A stretch of DNA of 64,000 bases from Pseudomonas putida (GTDB lineage: Bacteria > Pseudomonadota > Gammaproteobacteria > Pseudomonadales > Pseudomonadaceae). Within the stretch, counting starts at the first letter, position 1; each line of letters starts with the position of its first letter. The notes below the pieces were generated by a model. It was not told the DNA's origin. It saw only the letters and a list, made by a program, of their open reading frames with translations, and ran no database searches. The translations under genes and the position numbers were made by a program. The stretch covers positions 992,001-1,056,000 of the forward strand of contig NZ_CP066306.1 in the NCBI RefSeq assembly GCF_016406145.1. Reading direction: 5' to 3'. This document shows, in pieces, positions 20,748 through 30,985 of this stretch.

Positions 20748-21392
20748 GTGAGTGCCTTGCTTGTCCGCGAAACCCCCTTGTTCATCGATGGCCCCGTCGG
20801 CCAGCTGGAATCCTTGTACCTGGACGTGGCCGACGCCCGTGGCGCGGTGCTGATCTGCCACCCCAATCCGGTTCAGGGTGGCACCATGCTCAACAAGGTG
20901 GTCTCGACCCTGCAACGCACGGCACGCGACGCTGGCTACGTGACATTGCGTTTCAATTACCGCGGTGTTGGCCAGAGCGCGGGCAGCCATGACATGGGCG
21001 CCGGTGAAGTGGCCGATGCACAAGCTGCCGCAGCCTGGTTGCGCGAAAAACACCCGCACCTGCCGCTGGTGCTGATGGGCTTCTCGTTCGGCGGCTTTGT
21101 CGCCACCAGCCTGGCCGGGCGCCTTGAGAGCGCCGACGTTACGCTGCAGCACCTGTTCATGATTGCCCCGGCCGTGATGCGTCTGACTGCAGAGTTCCCC
21201 TTGCCGCAGCGCTGCCCGATCACCGTGGTGCAGCCAGATGCCGACGAAGTGGTTGCACCGCAGCTCGTTTACGAATGGTCTGACGCGCTGTCGCGCCCCC
21301 ATGAGCTGCTGAAAGTGGCAGAATGCGGACACTTCTTCCATGGCAAGCTGACCGATCTGAAGGATCTGCTGCTGCCGCGCCTTTCGAATTGA
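20748..21392 (+). CDS. Alpha/beta hydrolase (YtfL/COG2945 type)
   Basis: The 214-residue product matches the COG2945 hydrolase family: [30 protein letters not shown], the nucleophile elbow GFSFGG with Ser near residue 114, and a late His in ECGHFFHG. An Asp in VQPDADEVV completes the triad. The substrate is unknown. It uses a GTG start at 20748 with GAGG about 8 bp upstream. It ends 25 bp before trpS and is probably co-transcribed with it. Confidence 0.85.
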   Translation: MSALLVRETPLFIDGPVGQLESLYLDVADARGAVLICHPNPVQGGTMLNKVVSTLQRTARDAGYVTLRFNYRGVGQSAGSHDMGAGEVADAQAAAAWLREKHPHLPLVLMGFSFGGFVATSLAGRLESADVTLQHLFMIAPAVMRLTAEFPLPQRCPITVVQPDADEVVAPQLVYEWSDALSRPHELLKVAECGHFFHGKLTDLKDLLLPRLSN

Positions 21393-21417
21393 GCCAAGCC
21401 TGAATAAGCGAACACCC

Positions 21418-22767
21418 ATGACCACGCGCATTCTCACTGGTATCACCACCACCGGTACCCCACACCTGGGCAACTACGCCGGTGCCATTCGCCCGGCAAT
21501 CGTCGCCAGCCAGCAGCCGGGTGCCGACTCGTTCTACTTTTTGGCCGACTACCACGCCCTGATCAAGTGCGATGACCCGCTGCGCATTCAGCGCTCGCGT
21601 CTGGAAATCGCTGCTACCTGGCTGGCCGGCGGCCTCGACCCGGACAAAGTGACCTTCTACCGTCAGTCCGATATTCCCGAGATTCCCGAGCTGACCTGGC
21701 TGCTCACCTGCGTTGCGGCCAAGGGCCTGCTCAACCGTGCGCACGCCTACAAGGCTTCGGTGGACAAGAATCTCGAGAATGGCGAAGACCCGGACGCCGG
21801 CGTGACCATGGGCCTTTACAGCTACCCGGTGCTGATGGCGGCGGACATCCTGATGTTCAACGCGCACAAGGTGCCGGTCGGTCGTGACCAGATCCAGCAC
21901 GTGGAAATGGCCCGTGACATCGGCCAGCGCTTCAACCACCTGTTCGGCCAAGGCAAGGACTTCTTCGCCTTGCCAGAGGCGGTTATCGAAGAAAGTGTGG
22001 CGACATTGCCTGGCCTGGACGGGCGCAAGATGTCCAAGAGCTATGACAACACCATCCCGCTTTTCTCCAGCGCCAAGGACATGAAAGACGCCATTTCGCG
22101 CATCGTCACCGACTCGCGCGCACCTGGCGAAGCGAAAGACCCGGACAACGCGCACCTGTTCACCCTGTTCCAGGCCTTCTCGACGCCGGTGCAATGCGCC
22201 GAGTTCCGCGAAGAATTGCTGCAGGGCCTGGGCTGGGGCGAGGCCAAGCAGCGCCTGTTCCAGCTGCTTGACGGGCAACTGGCCGAGAAGCGTGAGCACT
22301 ATCACCAACTTATTTCCCGCCCGTCGGACCTGGAAGACATCCTGCTGGCCGGCGCCGCCAAGGCCCGCAAGACCGCCACGCCGTTCCTCGAGCAACTTCG
22401 CGAGGCCGTTGGCCTGCGCTCGTTCCGTAGCAGCGTGCAGGCCACTACAGAGGTGAAGAAGAAGGCCGTCAAGAGCGCACGCTTCGTCAGCTTCCGTGAC
22501 GAGGACGGCAGCTTCCGCTTCCGCCTGTTGGCCGCTGATGGCGAGCAACTGCTGTTGTCTCGCAGCTTCGCCGACGGCAAGAGCGCGGGCGCGGTGAGCA
22601 AGCAGTTGCAGCAGGGTGGCGACGCCGACGTACGTGTCGAAGGCCTGGGCTTCAGCTTGTGGCTGAACGGCGAGCAGGTTGCCGACGGGCCGCAGTTTGC
22701 CAGTGCCCAAGCCCGTGACGTGGCCGTTCAAAGCCTGCGTGAGGCCCTGGCGCCGCAGCAGGACTGA
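21418..22767 (+). CDS. trpS: Tryptophanyl-tRNA synthetase TrpS, long form
   Basis: The class I synthetase charges tRNA-Trp. Its HIGH-like motif is TPHLGNY (14-20) and its KMSKS motif is at 204-208 ([10 protein letters not shown]). At 449 residues it is over 100 longer than the E. coli enzyme; the extra C-terminal part (about 345-449: [20 protein letters not shown] onward) is a separate small domain also seen in other Pseudomonas TrpS proteins. Its role is not known to me. A terminator follows. Confidence 0.95.
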   Translation: MTTRILTGITTTGTPHLGNYAGAIRPAIVASQQPGADSFYFLADYHALIKCDDPLRIQRSRLEIAATWLAGGLDPDKVTFYRQSDIPEIPELTWLLTCVAAKGLLNRAHAYKASVDKNLENGEDPDAGVTMGLYSYPVLMAADILMFNAHKVPVGRDQIQHVEMARDIGQRFNHLFGQGKDFFALPEAVIEESVATLPGLDGRKMSKSYDNTIPLFSSAKDMKDAISRIVTDSRAPGEAKDPDNAHLFTLFQAFSTPVQCAEFREELLQGLGWGEAKQRLFQLLDGQLAEKREHYHQLISRPSDLEDILLAGAAKARKTATPFLEQLREAVGLRSFRSSVQATTEVKKKAVKSARFVSFRDEDGSFRFRLLAADGEQLLLSRSFADGKSAGAVSKQLQQGGDADVRVEGLGFSLWLNGEQVADGPQFASAQARDVAVQSLREALAPQQD

Positions 22768-22799
22768 GACAGTTTGACGCAAGTCTGATTGCCATTAGG

Positions 22800-22832
22800 C
22801 GGGCCGGTCGCTACAGTGACGGCCCGTTTTTT
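22800..22832 (+). terminator. Rho-independent terminator after trpS
   Basis: CGGGCCG (22800-22806) pairs with CGGCCCG (22820-22826) over a 13-base loop, followed by six T. Confidence 0.8.
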
Positions 22833-22852
22833 GTTGCCTCGCTAACGAAATC

Positions 22853-23947
22853 ATGACGCCCCTAGAACGATATCAAGCAGATCTGAAACGTCCCGACTTC
22901 TTCCATGATGCGGCGCAGGAAACTGCGGTGCGTCACTTGCAGCGCCTGTACGACGACCTGGTGCACGCGCAGAACAACAAGCCGGGCATGTTCGGCAAGC
23001 TGTTCGGCAAGAAGGAGCAGACGCCGGTCAAAGGCCTGTATTTCTGGGGCGGGGTAGGGCGGGGCAAGACCTACTTGGTCGATACCTTCTATGAAGCGCT
23101 GCCGTTCAAGCAGAAGATGCGTACGCACTTCCACCGCTTCATGAAGCGCGTTCACGAGGAAATGAAAACCCTCAAGGGCGAGAAGAACCCGCTGACCATC
23201 ATCGCCAAGCGCTTCAGCGATGAAGCCAAGGTGATCTGTTTCGACGAATTCTTCGTCTCCGACATCACCGATGCCATGATCCTCGGTACTCTGATGGAAG
23301 AGCTGTTCAAGAACGGCGTATCGCTGGTGGCGACCTCCAACATCGTCCCCGATGGCCTGTACAAGGATGGCCTGCAGCGTGCGCGCTTCCTGCCTGCCAT
23401 CGCCATGATCAAGCAGTACACCGACGTGGTGAACGTCGACAGCGGGGTCGACTACCGGCTGCGTCACCTGGAGCAGGCCGAACTGTTCCACTTCCCGCTC
23501 GACGAGGCTGCCGAGCAGAGCATGCGTGCGAGCTTCAAGGCTCTGACACCTGAGTGCACCCAGGCTGTCGACAATGACGTGCTGATGATCGAGAACCGAC
23601 CGATCCATGCCCTGCGTACCTGTGACGATGTCGCCTGGTTCGACTTCCGCGCCCTGTGCGACGGGCCGCGCAGCCAGAACGACTACATTGAACTGGGCAA
23701 GATTTTCCATGCCGTGCTGTTGAGCAACGTCGAGCAGATGGGCGTCACCACCGACGACATCGCCCGGCGCTTCATCAACATGGTGGACGAGTTCTACGAC
23801 CGCAACGTCAAGCTGATCATTTCGGCCGAGGTGGAGCTCAAGGACCTGTACACCGGTGGGCGCCTGAGCTTCGAGTTCCAGCGCACCTTGAGCCGGTTGC
23901 TGGAGATGCAGTCGCACGAATTCCTGGCGCGCGCACACAAGCCCTGA
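22853..23947 (+). CDS. zapE: Cell division ATPase ZapE (AFG1-like)
   Basis: The 364-residue AAA-type ATPase has Walker A GGVGRGKT (about 65-72), Walker B VICFDEFFVSDI, sensor ATSNIVPDGLYKDGLQR, and the family's LYTGGRLSFEFQRT toward the C-terminus. In E. coli ZapE acts on FtsZ rings under stress and with the membrane protein YidC. The ATG at 22853 starts the usual MTPLERYQADL. Confidence 0.92.
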   Translation: MTPLERYQADLKRPDFFHDAAQETAVRHLQRLYDDLVHAQNNKPGMFGKLFGKKEQTPVKGLYFWGGVGRGKTYLVDTFYEALPFKQKMRTHFHRFMKRVHEEMKTLKGEKNPLTIIAKRFSDEAKVICFDEFFVSDITDAMILGTLMEELFKNGVSLVATSNIVPDGLYKDGLQRARFLPAIAMIKQYTDVVNVDSGVDYRLRHLEQAELFHFPLDEAAEQSMRASFKALTPECTQAVDNDVLMIENRPIHALRTCDDVAWFDFRALCDGPRSQNDYIELGKIFHAVLLSNVEQMGVTTDDIARRFINMVDEFYDRNVKLIISAEVELKDLYTGGRLSFEFQRTLSRLLEMQSHEFLARAHKP

Positions 23948-23958
23948 GGTCCTTGCGC

Positions 23959-24088
23959 TGTAGGAGCGGCCTTGCCGGGGCGCCGGACCGGTCGGAAAGG
24001 GTCGCGCAGCGGCACCGATGTTTTTTGTTGCGCCACAGAACCTGGGGCCGCTGCGCGACCCTTTCGCGACGCAAGGCCGCTCCTACAG
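23959..24088. repeat. Large REPIN palindrome between zapE and the GlxA-type regulator
   Basis: The left arm (CTGTAGGAGCGGCCTTGC to GAAAGGGTCGCGCAGCGG, ending about 24012) is matched by a right arm (from 24047) that reads the reverse complement and ends CCGCTCCTACAG. The two arms could fold a hairpin of about 130 nt. It lies between convergent genes. Confidence 0.85.
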
Positions 24089-24106
24089 ACGGTCGCTAGG
24101 GCTGAA

Positions 24107-25111
24107 TCAAGCTTCCTGCATAAACTGCTGCCGATACTGGTTCGGCGACAACTCCGTGTGCTGGCGGAACAGCCGCGCAAAGAAACTCGCATCGTCATAG
24201 CCGACTTCATAGCTGATGGTCTTGATGCTCTTGCGCGTGCTCGACAGCAGCCCCTTGGCCGTTTCGATACGTAGCCGCTGCAGGTAGTGCAGCGGCTTGT
24301 CGCCGGTCGCTCCCTGGAAGCGCCGCATGAAGTTGCGGATGCTCATGCCGTGGTTGCGGGCCACATCCTCGAAGCGGAACTTGTCGGCAAAGTGCTCCTC
24401 GAGCCAGTGCTGAATCTGCAGGATTATCAGGTCCTGGTGCAGCTTCTGGCCACCGAAACCCATGCGCCCGGGGGTGTAGTTGCGCTGCACTTCGTAGAGG
24501 ATGTCGCGGGCCACGGCGCGGGCCACATTTGCCCCGCAGAAGCGTTCGATCAGGTAGATGTACAGGTCGCAGGCCGAGGTGGTGCCGCCGGCGCAGTAAA
24601 GGTTGTCGGCGTCGGTCAGGTGCTTGTCCTGGTTCAGCCGGATCTTCGGGTAGCGCTCGGCGAAGCTGGTGAAGAAGCGCCAGTAGGTGGTCGCCTCCTT
24701 GCCGTCGAGCAGGCCGGACTCGGCCAGCCAGAATACCCCGCTGGCTTCAGCGCAGAGTACGGCGCCGCGGGCATGCTGCTCGCGCAACCAGGGCAGCACT
24801 TGCGGATAACGTTGCAGCAGGTTGTCGAAGTCTTCCCAGAAGGCTGGGAGGATGATCACATCGGCGTCGTCCAGGCCGCCATCGACCGGTAGCTGCACAT
24901 TGCTGAAGCTGTCCACCGGCTGGCCGTCGGGGCTCACCAGGCAGATCTCGAACATGGGCTGCAGGCCCAGGCCCAGCTGTTTGCTGTAGCGCAGGCTGGC
25001 GAGGTGGAAAAAGTCCTTGGCTTGCATCAAGGTCGAAGCGAACACCTTGTCAATGGCCAGGATGCTGACGCGCCGCAGCGACGCGGAGGGTTGGGTAAAC
25101 ATCATTGTCAT
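24107..25111 (-). CDS. GlxA family AraC-type transcriptional regulator (DJ-1/PfpI + HTH)
   Basis: The 334-residue protein has an N-terminal DJ-1/PfpI-like domain (VSILAIDKVFASTL; ADVIILPAFWEDFD; AVLCAEASGVFWLAESGLLDGKEATTYW reduced to key residues Cys-Ala-Glu) and a C-terminal AraC helix-turn-helix pair (FRFEDVARNHGMSIRNFMRRF and TISYEVGYDDASFFARLFRQ). The layout matches GlxA/FtrA regulators. The effector and targets cannot be told from the sequence. The tas-like gene lies upstream on the same strand, past a terminator hairpin, so it is probably separate. Confidence 0.85.
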   Translation of the reverse strand: MTMMFTQPSASLRRVSILAIDKVFASTLMQAKDFFHLASLRYSKQLGLGLQPMFEICLVSPDGQPVDSFSNVQLPVDGGLDDADVIILPAFWEDFDNLLQRYPQVLPWLREQHARGAVLCAEASGVFWLAESGLLDGKEATTYWRFFTSFAERYPKIRLNQDKHLTDADNLYCAGGTTSACDLYIYLIERFCGANVARAVARDILYEVQRNYTPGRMGFGGQKLHQDLIILQIQHWLEEHFADKFRFEDVARNHGMSIRNFMRRFQGATGDKPLHYLQRLRIETAKGLLSSTRKSIKTISYEVGYDDASFFARLFRQHTELSPNQYRQQFMQEA

Positions 25112-25190
25112 TGTTCTTATAGGGTAGAGTGGTCAATCACCGGCTGGATCGTCTTATGTTTTTTGTCGAGCTGCAAGCTTCAAGCTGCAA

Positions 25191-25245
25191 GCGGCAAGAA
25201 AAAAGCAGAGGATGCGACATCGCTCTGCTTTTTTCTTGCTGCCGC
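25191..25245 (-). terminator. Hairpin terminator after the tas-like gene, within a repeat-like sequence
   Basis: GCGGCAAGAAAAAAGCAGAG (25191-25210) pairs with CTCTGCTTTTTTCTTG and GCCGC (25223-25245), with about three unpaired bases. Runs of six A and six T sit inside the stem. It begins 6 bp after the tas stop codon on the minus strand. Next to it (25171-25194) is the reiterated GCTGCAAGCTTCAAGCTGCA sequence common between Pseudomonas genes. Confidence 0.7.
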
Positions 25246-25250
25246 TTTGA

Positions 25251-26291
25251 TCAAGGTGCCGGGTTGGGTTGCTCCTGATGAACCGCCTCGATCGCCGCCA
25301 GTAGCTCATCACTCAGGTTCAGCTCCAGGCTTTTGAGGTTGCTCTGAAGTTGTACCAGATCCGTGGCACCGATGATGTTGCTGGTCACGAACGGCTGGCG
25401 GGTGACGAATGCCAGGGCCATTTGCGCCGGGTCCAGCCCGTGTGCCTGGGCCAGTTGCACATAGCGGCTGCAGGCCGCCACGGTCTGCGGGTTGGAGTAA
25501 CGGGCGAAGCGGCTGAACAGGGTCAGGCGGCCTTTTTCCGGCCGGGCGCCGTTCTCGTATTTGCCCGACAGCATGCCGAAGGCCAGCGGCGAGTAGGCCA
25601 GCAAGCCGCACTGCTCGCGGATGGCCACTTCCGCCAGGCCCACTTCGAAGCTGCGGTTGAGCAGGTTGTACGGGTTCTGGATCGACACCGCACGGGGCCA
25701 GCCTCGGGTTTCGGCCAGTTGCAAGAACTTCATGGTGCCCCACGGCGTTTCGTTGGAAAGGCCAATGTGGCGGATCTTGCCTGCCCGCACCTGCTCGTCG
25801 AGCACCTCGAGGGTTTCTTCCAATGGGGTGAACAGGTCGTGCGGCAGGTGCTGGTAGCCGAGCTTGCCGAAGAAGTTGGTGCTGCGCTCTGGCCAGTGCA
25901 GCTGGTAAAGGTCGATACGGTCGGTTTGCAGGCGTTCAAGGCTCGCATCCAGCGCCGCGATGATGTGCTGGCGGTTGTGCTTGAGCTGGCCGTCGCGGAT
26001 GTGGCTGATACCGTTGCCGGGGCCGGCGACCTTGCTGGCGAGGATCCAGTCATCGCGGTCGCCGTGCTGGCGGAACCAGTTGCCGATGATGCGCTCGGTG
26101 GCGGCATAGGTCTCGGGGCGTGGCGGCACCGGATACATTTCGGCAGTGTCGATGAAGTTGATCCCGCTGTTTTTGGCCAGTCTGATCTGGGCGAAGGCCT
26201 CGGCCTCGTCGTTTTGCTCGCCCCAGGTCATGGTGCCCAGGCACAGGGCGCTGACATCGAGATCGGTACGGCCGAGCTTGCGGTATTCCAT
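25251..26291 (-). CDS. tas: Aldo/keto reductase, Tas family
   Basis: This NADP(H)-dependent (beta/alpha)8 oxidoreductase has 346 residues, exactly the length of E. coli Tas and collinear with it. Motifs include LCLGTMTWGEQNDEAEA, the catalytic Asp/Tyr region FIDTAEMYPVPPRPET, Lys in ILASKVAGPG, His in YQLHWPER, and IGLSNETPWG. The physiological substrate is unknown. The ATG at 26291 follows AGGAGT; the long upstream extension of the frame lies in the rplM promoter gap and is not supported. Confidence 0.9.
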   Translation of the reverse strand: MEYRKLGRTDLDVSALCLGTMTWGEQNDEAEAFAQIRLAKNSGINFIDTAEMYPVPPRPETYAATERIIGNWFRQHGDRDDWILASKVAGPGNGISHIRDGQLKHNRQHIIAALDASLERLQTDRIDLYQLHWPERSTNFFGKLGYQHLPHDLFTPLEETLEVLDEQVRAGKIRHIGLSNETPWGTMKFLQLAETRGWPRAVSIQNPYNLLNRSFEVGLAEVAIREQCGLLAYSPLAFGMLSGKYENGARPEKGRLTLFSRFARYSNPQTVAACSRYVQLAQAHGLDPAQMALAFVTRQPFVTSNIIGATDLVQLQSNLKSLELNLSDELLAAIEAVHQEQPNPAP

Positions 26292-26476
26292 CGGGAAAAC
26301 ACTCCTTGGCAAAAACACCCATAAAAGCAGGTTGAAATTTTTCGCGCAATCTGGATAATTCGGCACCTCTCCGTGTGGCGGAAGTGATGCACCACCACGC
26401 AGGAAGAACCCCGTCGAACATTGGCGTGCCCGACCCGAGCCCCCAAAAGCGTCTGTGTTCGGCTGCGCGCTTGCCC

Positions 26477-26505
26477 TTGGCAAGCTGTGCACTATCCAGT
26501 AAGAT
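26477..26505 (+). promoter_or_regulatory. Sigma-70 promoter of rplM-rpsI
   Basis: TTGGCA (26477-26482) and TAAGAT (26500-26505) are 17 bp apart, close to consensus. The leader to the rplM ATG is about 37 nt. Confidence 0.75.
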
Positions 26506-26548
26506 TCGCCGTCTATTTTTCGCTGGGCGGCCTCTGAGGCTTTAGAGA

Positions 26549-26977
26549 ATGAAAACTTTTACTGCTAAACCGGAAACAGTAAAGCGCGAGTGGTTCGTAG
26601 TCGACGCCGCTGGCCAGACCCTGGGTCGTCTGGCTACCGAAATCGCTAGCCGTCTGCGTGGCAAGCACAAACCAGAATACACCCCTCACGTTGACACCGG
26701 CGACTACATCGTCGTCATCAACGCCGAGCAAATCCGTGTAACTGGCGCCAAGTCTTCCGACAAGATGTACTACTCCCACTCCGGCTTCCCGGGCGGTATC
26801 AAGGAAATCAACTTCGAGAAGTTGATCGCCAAGGCCCCTGAGCGTGTTATCGAAACCGCGGTCAAAGGCATGCTGCCGAAGAACCCGCTGGGTCGCGACA
26901 TGTACCGTAAGCTGAAAGTGTACGCGGGTGCTGCTCACCCACACACTGCTCAGCAGCCTCAAGAACTGAAGATCTAA
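26549..26977 (+). CDS. rplM: 50S ribosomal protein L13
   Basis: The 142-residue protein has the L13 signatures [49 protein letters not shown] and [18 protein letters not shown]. It binds 23S rRNA early in large-subunit assembly. It is first of the conserved rplM-rpsI operon; rpsI follows after 14 bp. Confidence 0.98.
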   Translation: MKTFTAKPETVKREWFVVDAAGQTLGRLATEIASRLRGKHKPEYTPHVDTGDYIVVINAEQIRVTGAKSSDKMYYSHSGFPGGIKEINFEKLIAKAPERVIETAVKGMLPKNPLGRDMYRKLKVYAGAAHPHTAQQPQELKI

Positions 26978-26991
26978 CGGGATAGTTCATT

Positions 26992-27384
26992 ATGTCGGCG
27001 ACTCAAAATTACGGCACTGGCCGTCGCAAGACCGCAACCGCTCGCGTTTTCCTGCGTCCGGGTACTGGTAACATTTCCATCAACAACCGTCCTCTGGACA
27101 CCTTCTTCGGCCGCGAAACCGCTCGTATGGTTGTTCGCCAGCCGCTGGAGCTGACCGAGAGCACTGAGAAGTTCGACATCTACGTCACCGTTGCCGGTGG
27201 TGGTGTCAGCGGTCAAGCCGGTGCGATCCGTCACGGTATCACCCGCGCTCTGATGGAATACGACGAAACCCTGCGTGGCGCTCTGCGTCGTGCTGGCTAC
27301 GTCACCCGCGACGCTCGTGAAGTCGAGCGTAAGAAAGTGGGTCTGCGTAAAGCGCGTAAGCGTCCTCAGTACTCCAAGCGTTAA
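26992..27384 (+). CDS. rpsI: 30S ribosomal protein S9
   Basis: The 130-residue protein begins with [18 protein letters not shown] and ends with the basic tail [17 protein letters not shown], which reaches into the P site and contacts tRNA. The closing Ser-Lys-Arg is the invariant S9 ending. A strong terminator follows. Confidence 0.98.
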   Translation: MSATQNYGTGRRKTATARVFLRPGTGNISINNRPLDTFFGRETARMVVRQPLELTESTEKFDIYVTVAGGGVSGQAGAIRHGITRALMEYDETLRGALRRAGYVTRDAREVERKKVGLRKARKRPQYSKR

Positions 27385-27401
27385 TACCGCTTCGGCAGTC
27401 G

Positions 27402-27436
27402 AAAAAAGCCCGGTTCCTTGGAACCGGGCTTTTTTT
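27402..27436 (+). terminator. Rho-independent terminator after rpsI
   Basis: AAAAAAGCCCGGTTCC, TTG loop, GGAACCGGGCTTTTTTT: a long perfect stem with T-run. Confidence 0.95.
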
Positions 27437-27647
27437 ATGTCTTGAACTAACCTGTCAGCATGTCCGTGGTGTCCTGCCGCATAGACGCAGATCAAGCAAA
27501 GCGAGGGTTATAGCCCATACCCGGGTTAATCACCTTGTCACTGTGTGGATTTGTTTCTTACCATGGCGGCCAAATTTGGGTGCCACAGACATTACCTAAG
27601 TACAGGCCTGATCCAACAGGCCAAGCAAGCTGATGGGAGAGGACTGA

Positions 27648-28241
27648 ATGAGCAATGACGGCGTCAACGCAGGCCGGCGCCGCTTCCTCGTAGCCGCGAC
27701 ATCCGTGGTCGGGGCAGCGGGGGCAGTGGGGGCTGCGGTACCGTTCGTAGGGTCATGGTTTCCCAGTGCCAAGGCGAAGGCGGCCGGGGCACCGGTGAAG
27801 GTCAACATCGCCAAGGTTGAGCCTGGGCAGCAGATGGTTGCGGAGTGGCGTGGTCAACCAGTGTTCATCGTGCGGCGAACGGATGAGATCCTCGGTAACC
27901 TCAAAAAAGTCACTGCCGAGCTCGCCGACCCTGAATCGAAGGCCTCCGTGCAGCCGGAGTACGTCGACCCCCAGGTGCGCTCGATCAAACCGGAAATCCT
28001 CATTCTCGTAGGGCTGTGCACTCACCTCGGCTGCTCGCCCACCTTCCGCCCGGAAGTCGCGCCTGCCGATCTGGGGCCCAAGTGGGTGGGCGGATATTTC
28101 TGCCCCTGCCATGGTTCCCACTACGACCTTGCGGGGCGTGTCTACAAATCGCAGCCAGCGCCTCTCAACCTGCCAGTGCCGCCGCACTCTTACGAGTCGG
28201 ATGACATCGTCGTCATCGGCGTCGACGAGGAGAAAGCATGA
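27648..28241 (+). CDS. petA: Ubiquinol-cytochrome c reductase, Rieske iron-sulfur subunit
   Basis: The 197-residue protein carries a twin-Arg-like N-terminus (AGRRRFLVAATSVVG) followed by a membrane anchor, then the 2Fe-2S cluster boxes CTHLGC (Cys124, His126) and CPCHGS (Cys152, His155). The cluster accepts an electron from ubiquinol in the bc1 complex. A weak candidate promoter, TTGTCA (27535) and TTACCA (27558) 17 bp apart, lies upstream. The stop codon overlaps the petB start. Confidence 0.96.
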   Translation: MSNDGVNAGRRRFLVAATSVVGAAGAVGAAVPFVGSWFPSAKAKAAGAPVKVNIAKVEPGQQMVAEWRGQPVFIVRRTDEILGNLKKVTAELADPESKASVQPEYVDPQVRSIKPEILILVGLCTHLGCSPTFRPEVAPADLGPKWVGGYFCPCHGSHYDLAGRVYKSQPAPLNLPVPPHSYESDDIVVIGVDEEKA

Positions 28242-29452
28242 TGAGCAAGTTCATGGACTGGATTGATGCTCGCTTCCCCGCCACCAAGATGTGGGAAGAG
28301 CACCTGAGCAAGTATTACGCGCCCAAGAACTTCAATTTCCTGTATTTCTTCGGCTCGCTGGCCCTGCTGGTGCTGGTCAACCAGATTGTCACCGGTGTAT
28401 GGCTGACCATGAGTTTCACGCCCTCGGCGGAGGAGGCCTTCGCTTCGGTCGAGTACATCATGCGTGACGTGGAGTACGGCTGGATCCTGCGCTACCTGCA
28501 CTCCACCGGTGCTTCGGCGTTCTTTGTCGTGGTCTACCTGCACATGTTCCGTGGCCTGCTCTATGGCTCCTACCAGAAGCCACGTGAACTGGTCTGGCTG
28601 TTCGGCATGCTGATCTACCTGGCGCTGATGGCTGAGGCCTTCATGGGCTATCTGCTGCCGTGGGGGCAGATGTCATACTGGGGGGCGCAGGTGATCATCT
28701 CGCTGTTCGGTGCCATCCCGGTGATCGGCGACGATCTCACCCAGTGGATTCGCGGTGACTATCTGATTTCCGGCATTACCCTGAACCGTTTCTTCGCGCT
28801 GCACGTAGTGGCCCTGCCGATCGTCATTCTCGGGCTGGTCGTGCTGCACATCCTGGCCTTGCACGAGGTGGGTTCGAACAACCCGGACGGGGTCGATATC
28901 AAGAAGAAAAAGGACGAAAACGGTATCCCGCTGGATGGTATTCCGTTCCACCCGTATTACACCGTCAAGGATATTGTCGGCGTGGTGGTGTTCCTGTTCG
29001 TGTTCTGTGCAGTGGTGTTCTTCTTCCCGGAAATGGGCGGTTACTTCCTGGAAAAACCCAACTTCGAACAGGCCAATGCGTTCAAGACGCCTGAGCATAT
29101 TGCCCCGGTCTGGTACTTCACGCCGTTCTACGCGATTCTGCGTGCGGTGCCCGACAAGCTTATGGGAGTAATCGCCATGGGGGCGGCGATCGCCGTGCTG
29201 TTCGTCTTGCCGTGGCTCGACCGAAGCCCGGTACGCTCCATGCGCTACAAGGGCTGGATCAGCAAGGTCTTCCTACTGGTGTTCTGTATTTCATTCGTCA
29301 TCCTCGGCATTTTGGGGGTGCTGGCACCTACGCCGGGTCGGACTCTGCTGTCGCAGGTGTGCACCGTGCTGTACTTCGCCTACTTCCTGTTGATGCCGTT
29401 CTACACAAGGCTTGAGAAGACCAAACCGGTTCCGGAAAGGGTGACTGGCTGA
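28241..29452 (+). CDS. petB: Cytochrome b, bc1 complex
   Basis: The polytopic membrane subunit (403 residues from ATG 28241) holds both b hemes and the quinol sites. Visible are RYLHSTGASAFFVVVYLHMF and RFFALHVVALPIVILGLVVLHILALHE cut into heme-ligand His pairs, and the Qo-site PEWY-like region as APVWYFTPF. An ATG one codon earlier (28238) also works; the later one is better spaced from AGGAG at 28228. It is an unsplit cytochrome b, as in other proteobacteria. The petC start overlaps the stop codon (ATGA). Confidence 0.96.
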   Translation: MSKFMDWIDARFPATKMWEEHLSKYYAPKNFNFLYFFGSLALLVLVNQIVTGVWLTMSFTPSAEEAFASVEYIMRDVEYGWILRYLHSTGASAFFVVVYLHMFRGLLYGSYQKPRELVWLFGMLIYLALMAEAFMGYLLPWGQMSYWGAQVIISLFGAIPVIGDDLTQWIRGDYLISGITLNRFFALHVVALPIVILGLVVLHILALHEVGSNNPDGVDIKKKKDENGIPLDGIPFHPYYTVKDIVGVVVFLFVFCAVVFFFPEMGGYFLEKPNFEQANAFKTPEHIAPVWYFTPFYAILRAVPDKLMGVIAMGAAIAVLFVLPWLDRSPVRSMRYKGWISKVFLLVFCISFVILGILGVLAPTPGRTLLSQVCTVLYFAYFLLMPFYTRLEKTKPVPERVTG

Positions 29453-30231
29453 TGAAAAAGTTGATTGCAGTATTTTTGCTGGCAGTGATGCCTGCCTTTT
29501 CCTTTGCTGCCGGACCGGGGCTGGAGCTGGACAAGGTCGATATCGACCTGACTGACAAGGCCGCGATGCAGGACGGTGCGCGGACGTTTGCCAACTATTG
29601 CATGGGGTGCCATAGCGCCAAGTTCCAGCGTTACGAGCGCGTAGCCGATGACTTGGGAATACCCCATGAGTTGATGCTCGAAAAGCTGGTGTTCACGGGG
29701 GCCAAAATCGGCGACCACATGAACATCGGCATGAAGCCCGATGACGCCAAGACCTGGTTCGGTGCTGCGCCACCTGACCTTACCCTGGTTGCCCGTGTGC
29801 GTGGTACCGACTGGCTGTATACCTACCTGCGCAGCTTCTATGAGGACAAGTCGCGACCTTACGGGGTTAACAACAAGGTATTCCCGAATGTCGGTATGCC
29901 CAATGTGCTGGTCGGGCTGCAGGGTAATCAGGTGATCGGGTGCAAGCAGGTGCAGATGGTGGTCGATGGCAAGAAGCAATTCGATCCCTTGACCGGCAGC
30001 CCTTTGACCCATGAAGCGTGTGACCAGCTGACCATCACGCCGAATTCCGGTACCCTGACGCCTGAGCAGTTCGACGAGAAGGTCAAGAACCTGGTGACCT
30101 TCCTGGCCTATTCGGCCAACCCGGTCAAACTGGAAAGCCAGCGCATCGGCACGTATGTGTTGCTGTACCTGGCCTTCTTCTTCGTGTTCGCCTACTTGCT
30201 CAAGCGCGAATACTGGAAGGACGTGCACTGA
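29452..30231 (+). CDS. petC: Cytochrome c1, bc1 complex
   Basis: The 259-residue protein has a Sec signal peptide (MKKLIAVFLLAVMPAFSFA), the c-type heme site CMGCH (Cys50, Cys53, His54) and a C-terminal membrane anchor (YVLLYLAFFFVFAYLLKREYW). It passes electrons from the Rieske centre to soluble cytochrome c. GAAPPDLTLVARVRG is the typical c1 block. It completes petABC. Confidence 0.96.
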   Translation: MKKLIAVFLLAVMPAFSFAAGPGLELDKVDIDLTDKAAMQDGARTFANYCMGCHSAKFQRYERVADDLGIPHELMLEKLVFTGAKIGDHMNIGMKPDDAKTWFGAAPPDLTLVARVRGTDWLYTYLRSFYEDKSRPYGVNNKVFPNVGMPNVLVGLQGNQVIGCKQVQMVVDGKKQFDPLTGSPLTHEACDQLTITPNSGTLTPEQFDEKVKNLVTFLAYSANPVKLESQRIGTYVLLYLAFFFVFAYLLKREYWKDVH

Positions 30232-30252
30232 TCACGCAGTAGTTTCTGGTAG

Positions 30253-30975
<723 letters not shown>

Positions 30976-30985
30976 GGAGCCGTTG

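Noticed and set aside
25004..25336. 110-codon plus-strand frame across the GlxA regulator-tas gap
   Set aside because: It passes through the repeat/hairpin, has no ribosome site and no family likeness.
26292..26492. 67-residue N-terminal extension of the tas-like protein
   Set aside because: It overlaps the rplM promoter region, while ATG 26291 has AGGAGT and exact family length.
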